64,000 nucleotides of DNA from contig MPOA01000002.1 in NCBI GenBank assembly GCA_001899445.1, positions 248,001-312,000 on the forward strand, read 5' to 3'. The position numbers were made by a program, and so were the translations under genes. The notes beneath the pieces are model-generated. The model saw nothing but the letters and a program-made list of their open reading frames with translations, made no database searches and was not told the DNA's origin. Below, one piece after another: positions 46,792-54,960 of this stretch. The DNA is from Candidatus Desulfopertinax cowenii. Lineage in GTDB: Bacteria > Bacillota > Desulfotomaculia > Desulfotomaculales > Desulforudaceae. Within the stretch, counting starts at the first letter, position 1, and every line of letters starts with the position of its first letter.

Positions 46792-47109
46792 GTGCAGTTG
46801 TTCAACAAAAAGCGGATCAGCATCATAGTTGAGGGTACTTACCGGGATGCGGTGCTCGAACTGATTGAAAATTCGGGCGGTAGCGGGTTCACGGTTTATA
46901 CGGGCATCTACGGAAAGGGGCGACACGGAGTCAAGGAGAACCGTGGTGGATTTGACGGTTTCTCGTGTAACGTGGAGATTGTTACCATTACGAGTCCCGG
47001 GGTAGCAGACCACATCCTGCAGGAGTTGCGGCGGATGATGGAGAAGGGCATCATGTTGGTGGTGCACGTGACGGACGTACAGGTGATCAGGGACCACCAC
47101 TTCTCCTGA
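46792..47109 (+). CDS. sbtB: SbtB-type PII-like regulator of bicarbonate transport
   Basis: A 105-residue PII-fold protein (RISIIVEGTYRDAVLELIE, GFTVYTGIYGKGRHGVKENR in place of the T-loop region, IVTITSPGVADHILQELRRM, GIMLVVHVTDVQVIR). SbtB proteins bind adenine nucleotides such as cAMP or AMP and bind SbtA to modulate uptake. It lacks the canonical PII uridylylation-loop Tyr context and any C-terminal CxxxxxC redox loop found in some cyanobacterial SbtB. The start is GTG 46792. Position right after sbtA is diagnostic. Confidence 0.9.
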   Translation: MQLFNKKRISIIVEGTYRDAVLELIENSGGSGFTVYTGIYGKGRHGVKENRGGFDGFSCNVEIVTITSPGVADHILQELRRMMEKGIMLVVHVTDVQVIRDHHFS

Positions 47110-47193
47110 AGCCGGGCAGACCGGGGATGACGGTGGAAGAAAGGGTGCCCAATTTAGGGGTGTCCTCGAGGAGAAATGCGGGGAGGGATGGCG

Positions 47194-47805
47194 ATGACAG
47201 CGAGCGAGTACCGGGTGTTGCCCGGGCCGGAGGGCTACCTGCCGCCGGCGGCGGCGTGTATGGGGGTAACGCTTCCGGAGCCAGGGGAGGCCTTGGTGGA
47301 AGGCAAGATAGTTCCGGAGGAAGACGCGTTGCAAAGGATCGCGGAGAAATTGCTGGCGGCACGGAACCCAGTGTTTTTCCCAGGGCCGCTGGTTTTGTGG
47401 GCATGGAGAGAAGGAGTAGCGGAGAAGGCAAAAGCGGTGCTGGAGCTGGTAGAGGCAGCGGGGGCGCGGGTCATCCCCATGCCGGATTACCGGCCGAAGT
47501 ACCCGATGATTAACCCGGCGGTGGAGATCAACCCAAATCATCCCAACCTGACGATCTGGCACAACCGGATCGACGTGGGGGTGTTCGTAGGGGTGCATTG
47601 CCACTACGCTAACGTAGCGCTGAAGATCATTCGGGGGGGCACCGACTGTTACACCATCGCGCTGTGTGGCGAGATGGGACACGAGGATGCCATGATTACG
47701 CTGCGGAGTGTTGATACGGCAAAGCTTAGACGGTTAACGGAAGCGGTGAAAGCACTCGCGCAAGCAGGGCTCCCGCGGGCGGCGGGGGAGCACGGAAGGC
47801 GGTAG
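47194..47805 (+). CDS. CO dehydrogenase beta/acetyl-CoA synthase epsilon-family protein
   Basis: A 203-residue protein that appears to belong to the CO_dh family (archaeal CODH/ACS epsilon subunit, CdhB), a DHS-like nucleotide-binding fold. Relevant segments are RIAEKLLAARNPVFFPGPLV, RVIPMPDYRPKYPMINP, LTIWHNRIDVGVFVGVHCHYAN (in parts) and TIALCGEMGHEDAMITLR. Genes of this family also occur in bacteria next to 2-oxoacid oxidoreductases, as here, away from any CODH catalytic subunit. A role in FAD or electron transfer is possible but not shown. ATG 47194 follows GGGGAGGG. The family call is from memory of the pattern. Confidence 0.6.
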   Translation: MTASEYRVLPGPEGYLPPAAACMGVTLPEPGEALVEGKIVPEEDALQRIAEKLLAARNPVFFPGPLVLWAWREGVAEKAKAVLELVEAAGARVIPMPDYRPKYPMINPAVEINPNHPNLTIWHNRIDVGVFVGVHCHYANVALKIIRGGTDCYTIALCGEMGHEDAMITLRSVDTAKLRRLTEAVKALAQAGLPRAAGEHGRR

Positions 47806-47845
47806 GGAGTAAAGAGGGGGCGTAAATTTGGGAGGTGGTGAGGGC

Positions 47846-48988
47846 GTGGCTATCCAGCGGGTGGTGACGCCGGAGCATCTGTTTTTCGAGGCGGAGCGGG
47901 AAAAGCAGTTCATCACAGGTAGCGAGGCGGTCAGGGAAGCAATCAGGCGGGCAAATGTCGATTTGGCGATCTCCTATCCGATCACCCCGCAGTCGGAGAG
48001 CATGCACCTGGTGGGGGATATTTACGCGGAAGGGTACCTGAAGGAGTATTTTCGGGGGGAGAGCGAGTTTGCGGTAATGGCCGAGGTCGCGGGCGCTTCC
48101 ATGGGGGGCGTGCGAGTATTCACGGCCACCGGGGGACCTGGGACCTTACGAGCCTTTGAGATGTTTCCGACGTGGGCGGGGGCGCGATTGCCCATCGTCT
48201 GTACTTTTTTGACGCGGGGGGTAAATTCTCCTTTAACCATCCAGCCGGACACCATCGAGATGGCGTTTATGTTGGACACAGGGATGCTGATGTTCCACGC
48301 GGAGAACGCGCAGGACCTGTACGACATGATCCTGAAGGCGTTCGTGATCGCGGAGCAACCGGACGTCCACCTTCCGGTTGGGGTGTTTGCGGACGGGTTT
48401 TTTGTCACCCATACGCGGGAACAGGTAGCGGTGGCGCCGGCGGACCTGAAGCTACCACCCTATGACCCCTATGCGGCGCCGGTGCCGGTGATGGACATGG
48501 AAAGCGCCCCGGTGCGGCAGATGCGGGATCCCTTCGTAATGAAGAGCAACTTCATCAGCTATGCCGCCCACGCCTCCTGGCAACAGGAGATCTTGGCGGC
48601 GCAGGAGCGGGCGCGGAAGTATGTGCACAGGTACCTGGAGGGGCTGGTGGATGTGGAGCATCCGGAGGCAGCGGTGTTGGTAGTGACCTCCGGGACCATG
48701 GTGTCGCAGAGCAGGGAAGCCGTGGCCGTGGCTCGCCAGCAGGGACTGGACATTGGGCTGGTGAAGGTGAAGAGCCTGCGCCCGTTTCCGCGGGAAGAGA
48801 TCAAGACGCTGGCCCGGCAGGCCCGAACGATAATCGTGCCCGAGTACAACCGGGTGGGATGGCTGTGCCGGGAGGTCAAGGCGGTGGTGGAGGACACCAC
48901 GAAAGTGATCGGTGGTCCCCGGGTGTTCGGCGGGATGACGATGCCACCCGAGGTTGTTCTGGCCCAGATCAGGAGGTGTTGTGCGTGA
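47846..48988 (+). CDS. 2-oxoacid:ferredoxin oxidoreductase, alpha subunit (copy 1)
   Basis: A 380-residue alpha subunit with domain I (GSEAVREAIRRANVDLAISYPITPQSE, shown in parts: SYPITPQSESMHLVGDIYAE) and domain II (MVSQSREAVAVARQQGLDIG, VKVKSLRPFPREEI). TATGGPGTLRAFEMFPTWAG and THTREQVAV are conserved between the two alpha copies. Such enzymes interconvert 2-oxoacids with acyl-CoA and CO2 using ferredoxin. The sequence style is nearer the PadG/oxalate-oxidoreductase branch than classical pyruvate synthase, so the substrate is open. GTG 47846 follows GGGAGGTGGTGAGG. Its stop overlaps the beta start. Confidence 0.88.
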   Translation: MAIQRVVTPEHLFFEAEREKQFITGSEAVREAIRRANVDLAISYPITPQSESMHLVGDIYAEGYLKEYFRGESEFAVMAEVAGASMGGVRVFTATGGPGTLRAFEMFPTWAGARLPIVCTFLTRGVNSPLTIQPDTIEMAFMLDTGMLMFHAENAQDLYDMILKAFVIAEQPDVHLPVGVFADGFFVTHTREQVAVAPADLKLPPYDPYAAPVPVMDMESAPVRQMRDPFVMKSNFISYAAHASWQQEILAAQERARKYVHRYLEGLVDVEHPEAAVLVVTSGTMVSQSREAVAVARQQGLDIGLVKVKSLRPFPREEIKTLARQARTIIVPEYNRVGWLCREVKAVVEDTTKVIGGPRVFGGMTMPPEVVLAQIRRCCA

Positions 48989-49848
48989 GCGAGGGGTTGT
49001 TCAGGATCTCGCCCGGGTTTGAGGAGGTAATGCCGGCTGAGTACAAGGAGCTGGTCGCAGACGGCCCCTGCGGGAGAGAGGTAGGAGTTTCCGACCTGGG
49101 AGCGTTTAAGGAGCTGATCGAGGAGCACCCGCTGTGTGCCGGTTGTAGCGCGGCTCTGGCCCTGCGTCTGATTCTGGCCTCCTTACCCAAACCGGAAGAC
49201 ACCGTGATCGTGGGGTCAACGGGTTGTAGTTCGCTGGCCTTCACCCAGGTGGCAGTCCACAACATCCACTCCTTGTTCGGCAATCAGAATGCAGTGGCCG
49301 CAGGCCTGAAGCGGGCGCTCCGGTTACGGTTTCCGGATAAGGTGAAAGATGTGGTGGTGATTGCGGGCGACGGGGCGACCGTGGATATTGGTCTGGATAT
49401 GGTGATGCAGTCGTGGTTCCGGCGGGAGCATATTACCACCATCATGCTGGACAATGAAGTATATGCCAACACGGGGGGGCAGGAGAGCGGGATGTCCCTG
49501 CGGGGGATGGTGCTGCACATGGCCCCCTTGGGGAAAAGGTTTCCTAAGGTGGCCTTGCCGGAGATCGCCCGCGAGGCCGGCTGTGCGTACGTAGCTGCAA
49601 TTTCCCCGGCCCAACCGAAGCGGCTGGGGAGGGTGGTGCGGCGGGCCATCCTGGTGGCGCGGGAGGTCGGACCCACCTATGTGCAGATTTTCTGTCCCTG
49701 TCCAACCAACTTCAAGTTTCGGCCCGACGAATCACTCCAAAAGATCAAGCAACGCCAGAAAGAAGGGGCTTTCCAGGTGCGGGAGTACGTTTCGCCGGAG
49801 GCCCAGGCGTTTCTGGCCGAACTGGAGGGGGCGGACCATGAGGAATAG
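48985..49848 (+). CDS. 2-oxoacid:ferredoxin oxidoreductase, beta subunit (copy 1)
   Basis: A 287-residue TPP-binding subunit. The TPP motif is IAGDGATVDIGLDM with LDNEVYANTGGQ downstream. Cluster ligands are LCAGCSAAL, the Cys in GSTGCSSLAF and a Cys in FCPCPTNFKF, the usual pattern for the proximal [4Fe-4S] cluster. GTG 48985 follows AGGAGG and overlaps the alpha stop. The end overlaps gamma by 11 bases. Confidence 0.92.
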   Translation: MSEGLFRISPGFEEVMPAEYKELVADGPCGREVGVSDLGAFKELIEEHPLCAGCSAALALRLILASLPKPEDTVIVGSTGCSSLAFTQVAVHNIHSLFGNQNAVAAGLKRALRLRFPDKVKDVVVIAGDGATVDIGLDMVMQSWFRREHITTIMLDNEVYANTGGQESGMSLRGMVLHMAPLGKRFPKVALPEIAREAGCAYVAAISPAQPKRLGRVVRRAILVAREVGPTYVQIFCPCPTNFKFRPDESLQKIKQRQKEGAFQVREYVSPEAQAFLAELEGADHEE

Positions 49849-50515
49849 TAAGACGTTCATTCGCATGTCAGGTCTGGGGGGCCAGGGGGTGGTGACGGCC
49901 GCCCACATTCTGGGGATGGCCGCCGCGAAGGATGGATTGGAAAGCACGGTCAACCCCTTTTTTGGGGCGGAGAAACGGCTGGCACCGGCCGAGAGTTACG
50001 TGCGGATTGCCACGGAGAAGATCTACGAGCGGGGCGAGGTGCTGTTTCCGAACATCATCTTGATCTTTCACCCGCACGTGATCACTCTGGGGAAGTGCTA
50101 CACCATGCCGTTTTTCGCTGGTTTGCAGCCGGGGGGCATGGTCATTGTCAATACAGACCGCGCGCAGGATTTGCTGCGGGAGGACGAGCGGGCGGGACTT
50201 ATGCGCCTGGAAGCCCGGGTGTATTGTGTACCGGCCACGCGGGTGGCCGTTGAGGTGGGGGGGACGGAGCTGTCAACAAACATCGCGATGCTGGGGGGGC
50301 TCTTGGGGGTGCAGAAGCTGGTCTCCCAGGAAGCGGTTAAGGAAGCGTTGCTGGAAAGGTTTGGCGGCGGGAAGTTCGTGGCTTCTGGAACAACGGCGGC
50401 GCTGGACGACGTGCTGAAGAGCAAGTTTAACCGGCTGGCCCACCTGGTCGAGAGAAACGTGGCGGTCTTGACGGCGGCCGGCGGGTCGGTGGAGGAATAT
50501 CATCTTGGGGACTAG
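49838..50515 (+). CDS. 2-oxoacid:ferredoxin oxidoreductase, gamma subunit
   Basis: A 225-residue gamma subunit (FIRMSGLGGQGVVTAAHILG, VNPFFGAEKRLAPAESYVRI, GGMVIVNTDRAQDL, ELSTNIAMLGGLLGVQ), which contacts CoA in this enzyme family. ATG 49838 has a GGAGGGGGC site. The single gamma gene may serve both alpha-beta pairs of the cluster. Confidence 0.92.
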   Translation: MRNSKTFIRMSGLGGQGVVTAAHILGMAAAKDGLESTVNPFFGAEKRLAPAESYVRIATEKIYERGEVLFPNIILIFHPHVITLGKCYTMPFFAGLQPGGMVIVNTDRAQDLLREDERAGLMRLEARVYCVPATRVAVEVGGTELSTNIAMLGGLLGVQKLVSQEAVKEALLERFGGGKFVASGTTAALDDVLKSKFNRLAHLVERNVAVLTAAGGSVEEYHLGD

Positions 50516-50532
50516 GGGGGGCGACTCAAGCC

Positions 50533-50727
50533 ATGTATGCTGCCGCGAAAATCGAATTGGAGAAGTGTATTGGATGCAAACTATGCATCCTGTCGTGCCC
50601 GGAACCTAACGTGCTGTTGTATTTGCCAGAGACGAAGCAGGTGTCCGTAAACCAGCAGCGTTGCAAAGGCTGCGGACTTTGCGTGGTCATCTGCCCCAAG
50701 GATGCGCTGTCGGTCAGCAGCATCTGA
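50533..50727 (+). CDS. 2-oxoacid:ferredoxin oxidoreductase, delta (ferredoxin-like) subunit
   Basis: A 64-residue 2x[4Fe-4S] protein with CIGCKLCILSCPEP and CKGCGLCVVICPKDA. It carries electrons from the TPP/cluster site of beta to free ferredoxin. It begins 17 bases after the gamma stop and ends the first four-subunit set. Confidence 0.93.
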   Translation: MYAAAKIELEKCIGCKLCILSCPEPNVLLYLPETKQVSVNQQRCKGCGLCVVICPKDALSVSSI

Positions 50728-50907
50728 GGCCGCTAAGTGGAGTCGCGCCGGTCGGTCAAGCCGAGAGGACCCTTGGATCGCCCCGAATAGCTAGTTACCG
50801 GTCGGACGAGGGGTGAAGGAGTCCGGAATGCCGGAGCACCTCCTGGAACGAGAGTGCTTGAAAGCCCTAATTCTCGCGCCGAGACACAGAGGGGAATCGG
50901 AGGGGAA

Positions 50908-52083
50908 ATGACTAGACAACAACGCGAAGTCGCCCCGGAATACCTGTTTTTCGAAGCTCCCGGGAAGCAGGTTTTCATAACGGGTAGTGAAGCGGTGGCC
51001 GAAGCAGTCAAGCGGGGCAATGTAGACATGGCTATCGCCTATCCCATCACTCCGCAGAGTGAAAGTATGCACTTGATCGGAGATTTGTATGCTCAGGGCT
51101 ACCTGAAGGACTATTACCGGGCCGAGAACGAATTTGCGGTTATGGCTGCTGTGCACGGGGCCTCCCTGGGGGGCGGACGAGTTTTTACAGCCACCTCCGG
51201 CCCTGGAACCCTGCGGGCGATGGAGATGTTTCCAGTTTGGGCCGGGGCAAGACAACCGATCGTTTGTGCCTTTATGTGCCGGGGCGTTTCCCTTCCCCCT
51301 TCGATTCAACCGGAGAACATCGAAATGGCTATGCTCCTAGACACTGGCATGCTGATGTTTCACGCCGAGGATGCCCAGGACTTCTTCGACATGATCCTGA
51401 GGGCCTACGTCATCGCGGAGCAACCGGACGTTCATCTACCGGCGGGGGTTTTCGTAGACGGGTTCTTTGTCACCCACACGCGGAGTGCGGTGATGCTTCC
51501 ACCGGAGGATATTAAGCTTCCGGCCTACGATCCGCGGCGGACGCCGGTCCCGATCTTCGATATGGAGACTCCTCCGATGCGGACCATCAGGGATCCGTTG
51601 CTCAACAAGAGTAACTTTATCAGTTATCTGGCCAATGCCAGTTGGCATCAGGAGGTCATCGCCGCCGCTGAACGGGCCCGCAAGTATATTCGGCGTTACA
51701 TGGGAGGGCTTCTGGAGGTAGAAGACTCTTCGGCCAAGATCTTCTTAGCCGCCTCGGGGACCGCGGTGTCGCAGAGCCGGGAAGCAATCAGGGTCTTAAA
51801 GGACGAGGGTATTCAGGTGGGGCTGATCAAGATCAAGTCCATTAGGCCCTTTCCAGCCGAAGAGATCGCGACCGTTACGTCCCACGCTGAACTGATCGTG
51901 GTGCCCGAGTTCAATATGGGCGGATGGTTGGCCCGGGAGATCAAGGCCGCGCTGGATAACAACAGGAGGGTGGTGGGCGGTCCCAGGGTGTTCGGGGGGA
52001 TGACCATGCCGGCAGAGTTGATAGTCGACGAAGTCAAGAATGCTCTCCGGAACCGCTCTAGAGCACAACGGTCCAATTCCTAG
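50908..52083 (+). CDS. 2-oxoacid:ferredoxin oxidoreductase, alpha subunit (copy 2)
   Basis: A 391-residue paralogue of the alpha subunit at 47846. The two share long near-identical blocks (AYPITPQSESMHLIGDLYAQ, VFTATSGPGTLRAMEMFP, LLDTGMLMFHAEDAQD, GPRVFGGMTMPAEL) but differ in substrate-loop stretches such as FMCRGVSLPPSIQPENIEMA versus FLTRGVNSPLTIQPDTIEMA. ATG 50908 follows GGAGGGG. A 180-base gap separates it from the first set, so it may have its own promoter. Confidence 0.88.
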   Translation: MTRQQREVAPEYLFFEAPGKQVFITGSEAVAEAVKRGNVDMAIAYPITPQSESMHLIGDLYAQGYLKDYYRAENEFAVMAAVHGASLGGGRVFTATSGPGTLRAMEMFPVWAGARQPIVCAFMCRGVSLPPSIQPENIEMAMLLDTGMLMFHAEDAQDFFDMILRAYVIAEQPDVHLPAGVFVDGFFVTHTRSAVMLPPEDIKLPAYDPRRTPVPIFDMETPPMRTIRDPLLNKSNFISYLANASWHQEVIAAAERARKYIRRYMGGLLEVEDSSAKIFLAASGTAVSQSREAIRVLKDEGIQVGLIKIKSIRPFPAEEIATVTSHAELIVVPEFNMGGWLAREIKAALDNNRRVVGGPRVFGGMTMPAELIVDEVKNALRNRSRAQRSNS

Positions 52084-52106
52084 CTGGAATTCACAGGAGG
52101 CGGCTA

Positions 52107-52946
52107 ATGTCAACCAAGATAATCACACCCGTTGATGAATTTGCGGACTGCTTGCCCCAAGAATACAAGGAATTGGTGGCCCGCGGGCCTTACCGCGAGC
52201 CCAGGTCCGTGGAGGACCTGGGCACTTTCAAAGAGATTATCGAAGAACACCCGCACTGCGCAGGCTGTGGAGTGTCCTTGGGGATTCGCCTCTTGGCTGC
52301 GGCTCTGCCGTCCCCCGAGGATACCCTTATTGTCGGGACGCCTGGCTGTTCGTTCTTCGGCTTGGTTCAGACCGCCCTGAATTACTCAAACACGGCCTTT
52401 GGTAATCAAAACGCCGTAGCTGCCGGCCTGAAAAGAATGTTGCAAATCCGCTTTCCCCACGTGCACAAGGACGTGGTGGTAGTTGCAGGTGACGGGGGCA
52501 TCGCCGATATCGGCCTGGACCTGACGCTTCATTCCTGGTTCCGGCAGGAGAAGATTACCACCATCATGCTGGACAATGAGGTATACGCCAATACCGGGGG
52601 CCAGGAAAGCGGCATGAGCAGGCAGGGACGGGTTCTAAACATGGCGCCTCAGGGCAAACGTTTTCCCAAAATACCGGTTTTTGAAATGGCCAAGGTTTCG
52701 GGTTGCGTGTATGGCGTACGAGTGACGGTGGCCAGTCCCCGCAAAGTAGGGCGAGCAGTTAGGAACGCGATCCTCGTTGCGCGTGAATTTGGGCCTACCT
52801 ATGTCCAGATTTTTACCCCTTGTCCCACCAATATGAAGTTTTCCCCTAACCAAACCCTCAAGGTAGCCAAAGAGGCGGAAAAGGACCACTACACGTACGA
52901 GGAATTCTTGAGTACAGAGGTGGCGACGTACCTGGCCCAACTGTGA
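52107..52946 (+). CDS. 2-oxoacid:ferredoxin oxidoreductase, beta subunit (copy 2)
   Basis: A 279-residue paralogue of the beta subunit at 48985: HCAGCGVSLGIRLLA, GTPGCSFFGLVQ, VVAGDGGIADIGLDLTLHSW, MLDNEVYANTGGQESGMSRQ and TPCPTNMKFSPNQ. All cluster and TPP residues are kept. No gamma or delta gene follows; the next gene is on the opposite strand. Confidence 0.92.
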   Translation: MSTKIITPVDEFADCLPQEYKELVARGPYREPRSVEDLGTFKEIIEEHPHCAGCGVSLGIRLLAAALPSPEDTLIVGTPGCSFFGLVQTALNYSNTAFGNQNAVAAGLKRMLQIRFPHVHKDVVVVAGDGGIADIGLDLTLHSWFRQEKITTIMLDNEVYANTGGQESGMSRQGRVLNMAPQGKRFPKIPVFEMAKVSGCVYGVRVTVASPRKVGRAVRNAILVAREFGPTYVQIFTPCPTNMKFSPNQTLKVAKEAEKDHYTYEEFLSTEVATYLAQL

Positions 52947-53034
52947 GCGGAAAAGTCGACCATACCCTATTCTAGTAGCCCCCCGGTATAGGCAAGAGCG
53001 CCTGCCGGTTTGGGTTATTTATATTTTTACCCAA

Positions 53035-54024
53035 TCAGGAAAGGCGGAGCAGGGCGACCGCGTAAAGAACCGTACACAGTACCAGCACCCCTGCCTCCAG
53101 GCGGTTGACCCGGCCCCGGGAAAAGCAGAAGAGCATCAACAATCCCGTAAATCCTAGCATCACCGGAAGAGAGAAATTTACCAGCGCAGGCGAGATCGCG
53201 AACGGAAAAACGCTGGCTGTGGTCCCGGCGATTGCCAGGATGTTGAAAACATTGCTGCCCACGATGTTACCGATGGCCAAGGACGGCAGTCTCCTGTAGG
53301 CGGCCACCACCGAAGCTACCAGTTCAGGTAGTGACGTTCCCAGGGCGACGATCGTCACCCCGACCACCGCTTCACTGAGGCCCACCCGGTGGGCGAACTC
53401 CACCGCGCTGCGAACGAATAACTGCGCCCCCGAACCGAGCAGAATCAGCCCGGTTACCACCAGAAGAGCCGCCTTGAGCAAGGGTACTTTGCCGGCCGGA
53501 ATTTCTGTATTATCCGGGCGGGCGGCAACTGCCCCAGGATCCTTTTGGGGCCCAGACGTGGCCCGAAGTCCGATTCCCAGCCTGGCTGACCTCAGGGAAT
53601 ACCAGATAAACAGGACAAAGAGGCCGAGGAAAGTCAGTCCCTCGAGCCGTGAAATTTCGAGGGAGCGGCCAAACAGGAGGAGGACCACCGAGATCACCAG
53701 CAAGAAGGGGATCATCCGCGTGTTGAGGGTGTCGTCCACCCTGATGGGCATCAGCAGCCCGGCCAGTCCCAGAACCAGCCCGATATTGACGATATTGCTT
53801 CCGATCACATTACCCAGGGCGACGTCCCCCCGCCCGTGATAGGCACTAATCAGACTGGTGGCCAGTTCTGGAGCTGAGGTGCCGAAAGCGACCACCGTCA
53901 GGCCGATAACCAGGGGCGAAATCCCTAGGAAAATCGCCAGGCGGCTGCTCCCGCGCACGAGCCACTCGGCTCCGACCAGCAGCAGGGCCAGTCCAATTGC
54001 CAAGGAGAGTATGATGGTGAACAT
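53035..54024 (-). CDS. Sodium/calcium exchanger family protein (YrbG-like)
   Basis: A 329-residue membrane protein with two alpha repeats, each with the signature GxxxxAxGTSxPEL: VVAFGTSAPELATSLISA with GNVIGSNIVNIGLVLG, and VALGTSLPELVASVVAA with GNIVGSNVFNILAIAG. About ten helices are split by a central charged loop (about residues 145-175). It is a K+-independent Na+/Ca2+ (or H+/Ca2+) antiporter family member. It is convergent with the oxidoreductase cluster. Confidence 0.94.
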   Translation of the reverse strand: MFTIILSLAIGLALLLVGAEWLVRGSSRLAIFLGISPLVIGLTVVAFGTSAPELATSLISAYHGRGDVALGNVIGSNIVNIGLVLGLAGLLMPIRVDDTLNTRMIPFLLVISVVLLLFGRSLEISRLEGLTFLGLFVLFIWYSLRSARLGIGLRATSGPQKDPGAVAARPDNTEIPAGKVPLLKAALLVVTGLILLGSGAQLFVRSAVEFAHRVGLSEAVVGVTIVALGTSLPELVASVVAAYRRLPSLAIGNIVGSNVFNILAIAGTTASVFPFAISPALVNFSLPVMLGFTGLLMLFCFSRGRVNRLEAGVLVLCTVLYAVALLRLS

Positions 54025-54337
54025 CTAGGCGGGCACCCCCTCTTCAGTCTCTCGTTCAGTTTGGCGCGCAAGGCAGCTTCTAATTCAAGTCGGCGGGTGC
54101 GGCCCTGGCCTGATCCCAGATCAGCCCCGGTTGTTTAGGCCAAAAATTACTTTGGCGTTTCTAATGGTGTCACCCGCTAAGGGTAACATGCTGGTCTGCT
54201 GTGGTGGGTCCAAAAAAAAAAGAGATTACGACCGACAAATTCATGGTGGCGGATTTTGGACCGAATCGGTCGCCCATTGTTTGACAAGGCCTATTTCGAG
54301 TCCAAAATCACTGAAAGCAAGTATTGGACTATCTCCA

Positions 54338-54596
54338 ATATTGAACTAGGCGACCTTGAAGCGTCTGCGGGATACTTTTCTGGGCAAGACCGTCCCCTTC
54401 AGAAATTACCAGGACTGGCCGAGTGAAGGAAATCCTGGCTGCCTATCGCGGTCAGCAAAAGATCGAACAGGCCTTCAGAGAGGAGAAGGATCCGCATTCG
54501 TCAGTTTTACGCCGAATTTCACTGGATGAACCAGAAGATCCGAATGCACGCCTTCTACTGTGTTTGGCTCTAACCCTAAAGCCCCAAAGCCCTTGT
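54338..54596 (+). pseudogene. Frameshifted IS1634/IS4-like transposase remnant
   Basis: Three frames in succession read LKRLRDTFLGKTVPFRNYQDW, then KEILAAYRGQQKIEQAFR with KDPH, then FHWMNQKIRMHAFYCVWL (first peptide given as LRDTFLGKTVPFRNYQDW). Together they match the C-terminal block of IS1634-family transposases (GKTxLFTxxxDW...AYRGQ..IEEAFR..KDP...HW.DQKIRVHAFYC). At least two frameshifts make it inactive. Confidence 0.72.
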
Positions 54597-54608
54597 GTTT
54601 CAAGGGCT
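54588..54608 (-). terminator. Terminator-like hairpin downstream of rpmB
   Basis: AGCCCTTG and CAAGGGCT form a perfect eight-base stem with a five-base loop. On the minus strand it is followed by TTTGGGGCTTT, 38 bases after the rpmB stop. Confidence 0.5.
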
Positions 54609-54645
54609 GGCGGGTTTCACGTGTTGTTAACTTCGTAAACTTCTG

Positions 54646-54837
54646 CTAGATGGCGCGCACTACACGGCCGCTCTTAAGGCAGCGTGTGCAGACCCTGATC
54701 CGCTTGGGCTTGCCATCCACCAGCGCCCGGACCCGCTGCAGGTTCGGTTCCCAGGTGCGCTTGGTGCGGATGTGGGAGTGGCTGACTTGCATCCCGACTA
54801 GCACGCCCTTACCGCAAATCTCGCATCTCTTGGCCAC
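54646..54837 (-). CDS. rpmB: 50S ribosomal protein L28
   Basis: A 63-residue L28 with the pattern AKRCEICGKGVLVGMQVSHS, KRTWEPNLQRV and RVCTRCLKSGRVVRAI. Two Cys pairs (CEIC, CTRC) make it a zinc-ribbon form. GTG 54837 is the conventional start, with GGAGGTG five bases before; the open frame runs 14 codons further upstream. Confidence 0.95.
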   Translation of the reverse strand: MAKRCEICGKGVLVGMQVSHSHIRTKRTWEPNLQRVRALVDGKPKRIRVCTRCLKSGRVVRAI

Positions 54838-54960
54838 AGACTCCACCTCCTTGTGCAAACCACGCCCCCATTCTACCAAAGCTGGAGGTTTGGTGCAAGC
54901 GCTAGTTTTCCTAAGTGCCGCCTGTCAAGGCGGATCACAGCCCTAGGCGGGGGTGCAAAC

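Larger units (their letters stand above)
54025..54645. other. Gene-free interval with transposase debris
   Basis: Between the exchanger and rpmB I find no intact gene. The right half holds an IS1634-type remnant; 54025-54330 contains a homopolymer A run (about 54211-54221) and nothing I can name. Confidence 0.6.

Noticed and set aside
50728-50907. Regulatory RNA in the gap between the delta subunit and the second alpha gene
   Set aside because: Some short complementary segments exist but no coherent fold or known motif could be supported.
52983-53025. Terminator at the end of the oxidoreductase cluster
   Set aside because: CCGG/CCGG and GGC/GCC pairings are interrupted and weak, although a T-rich stretch follows.
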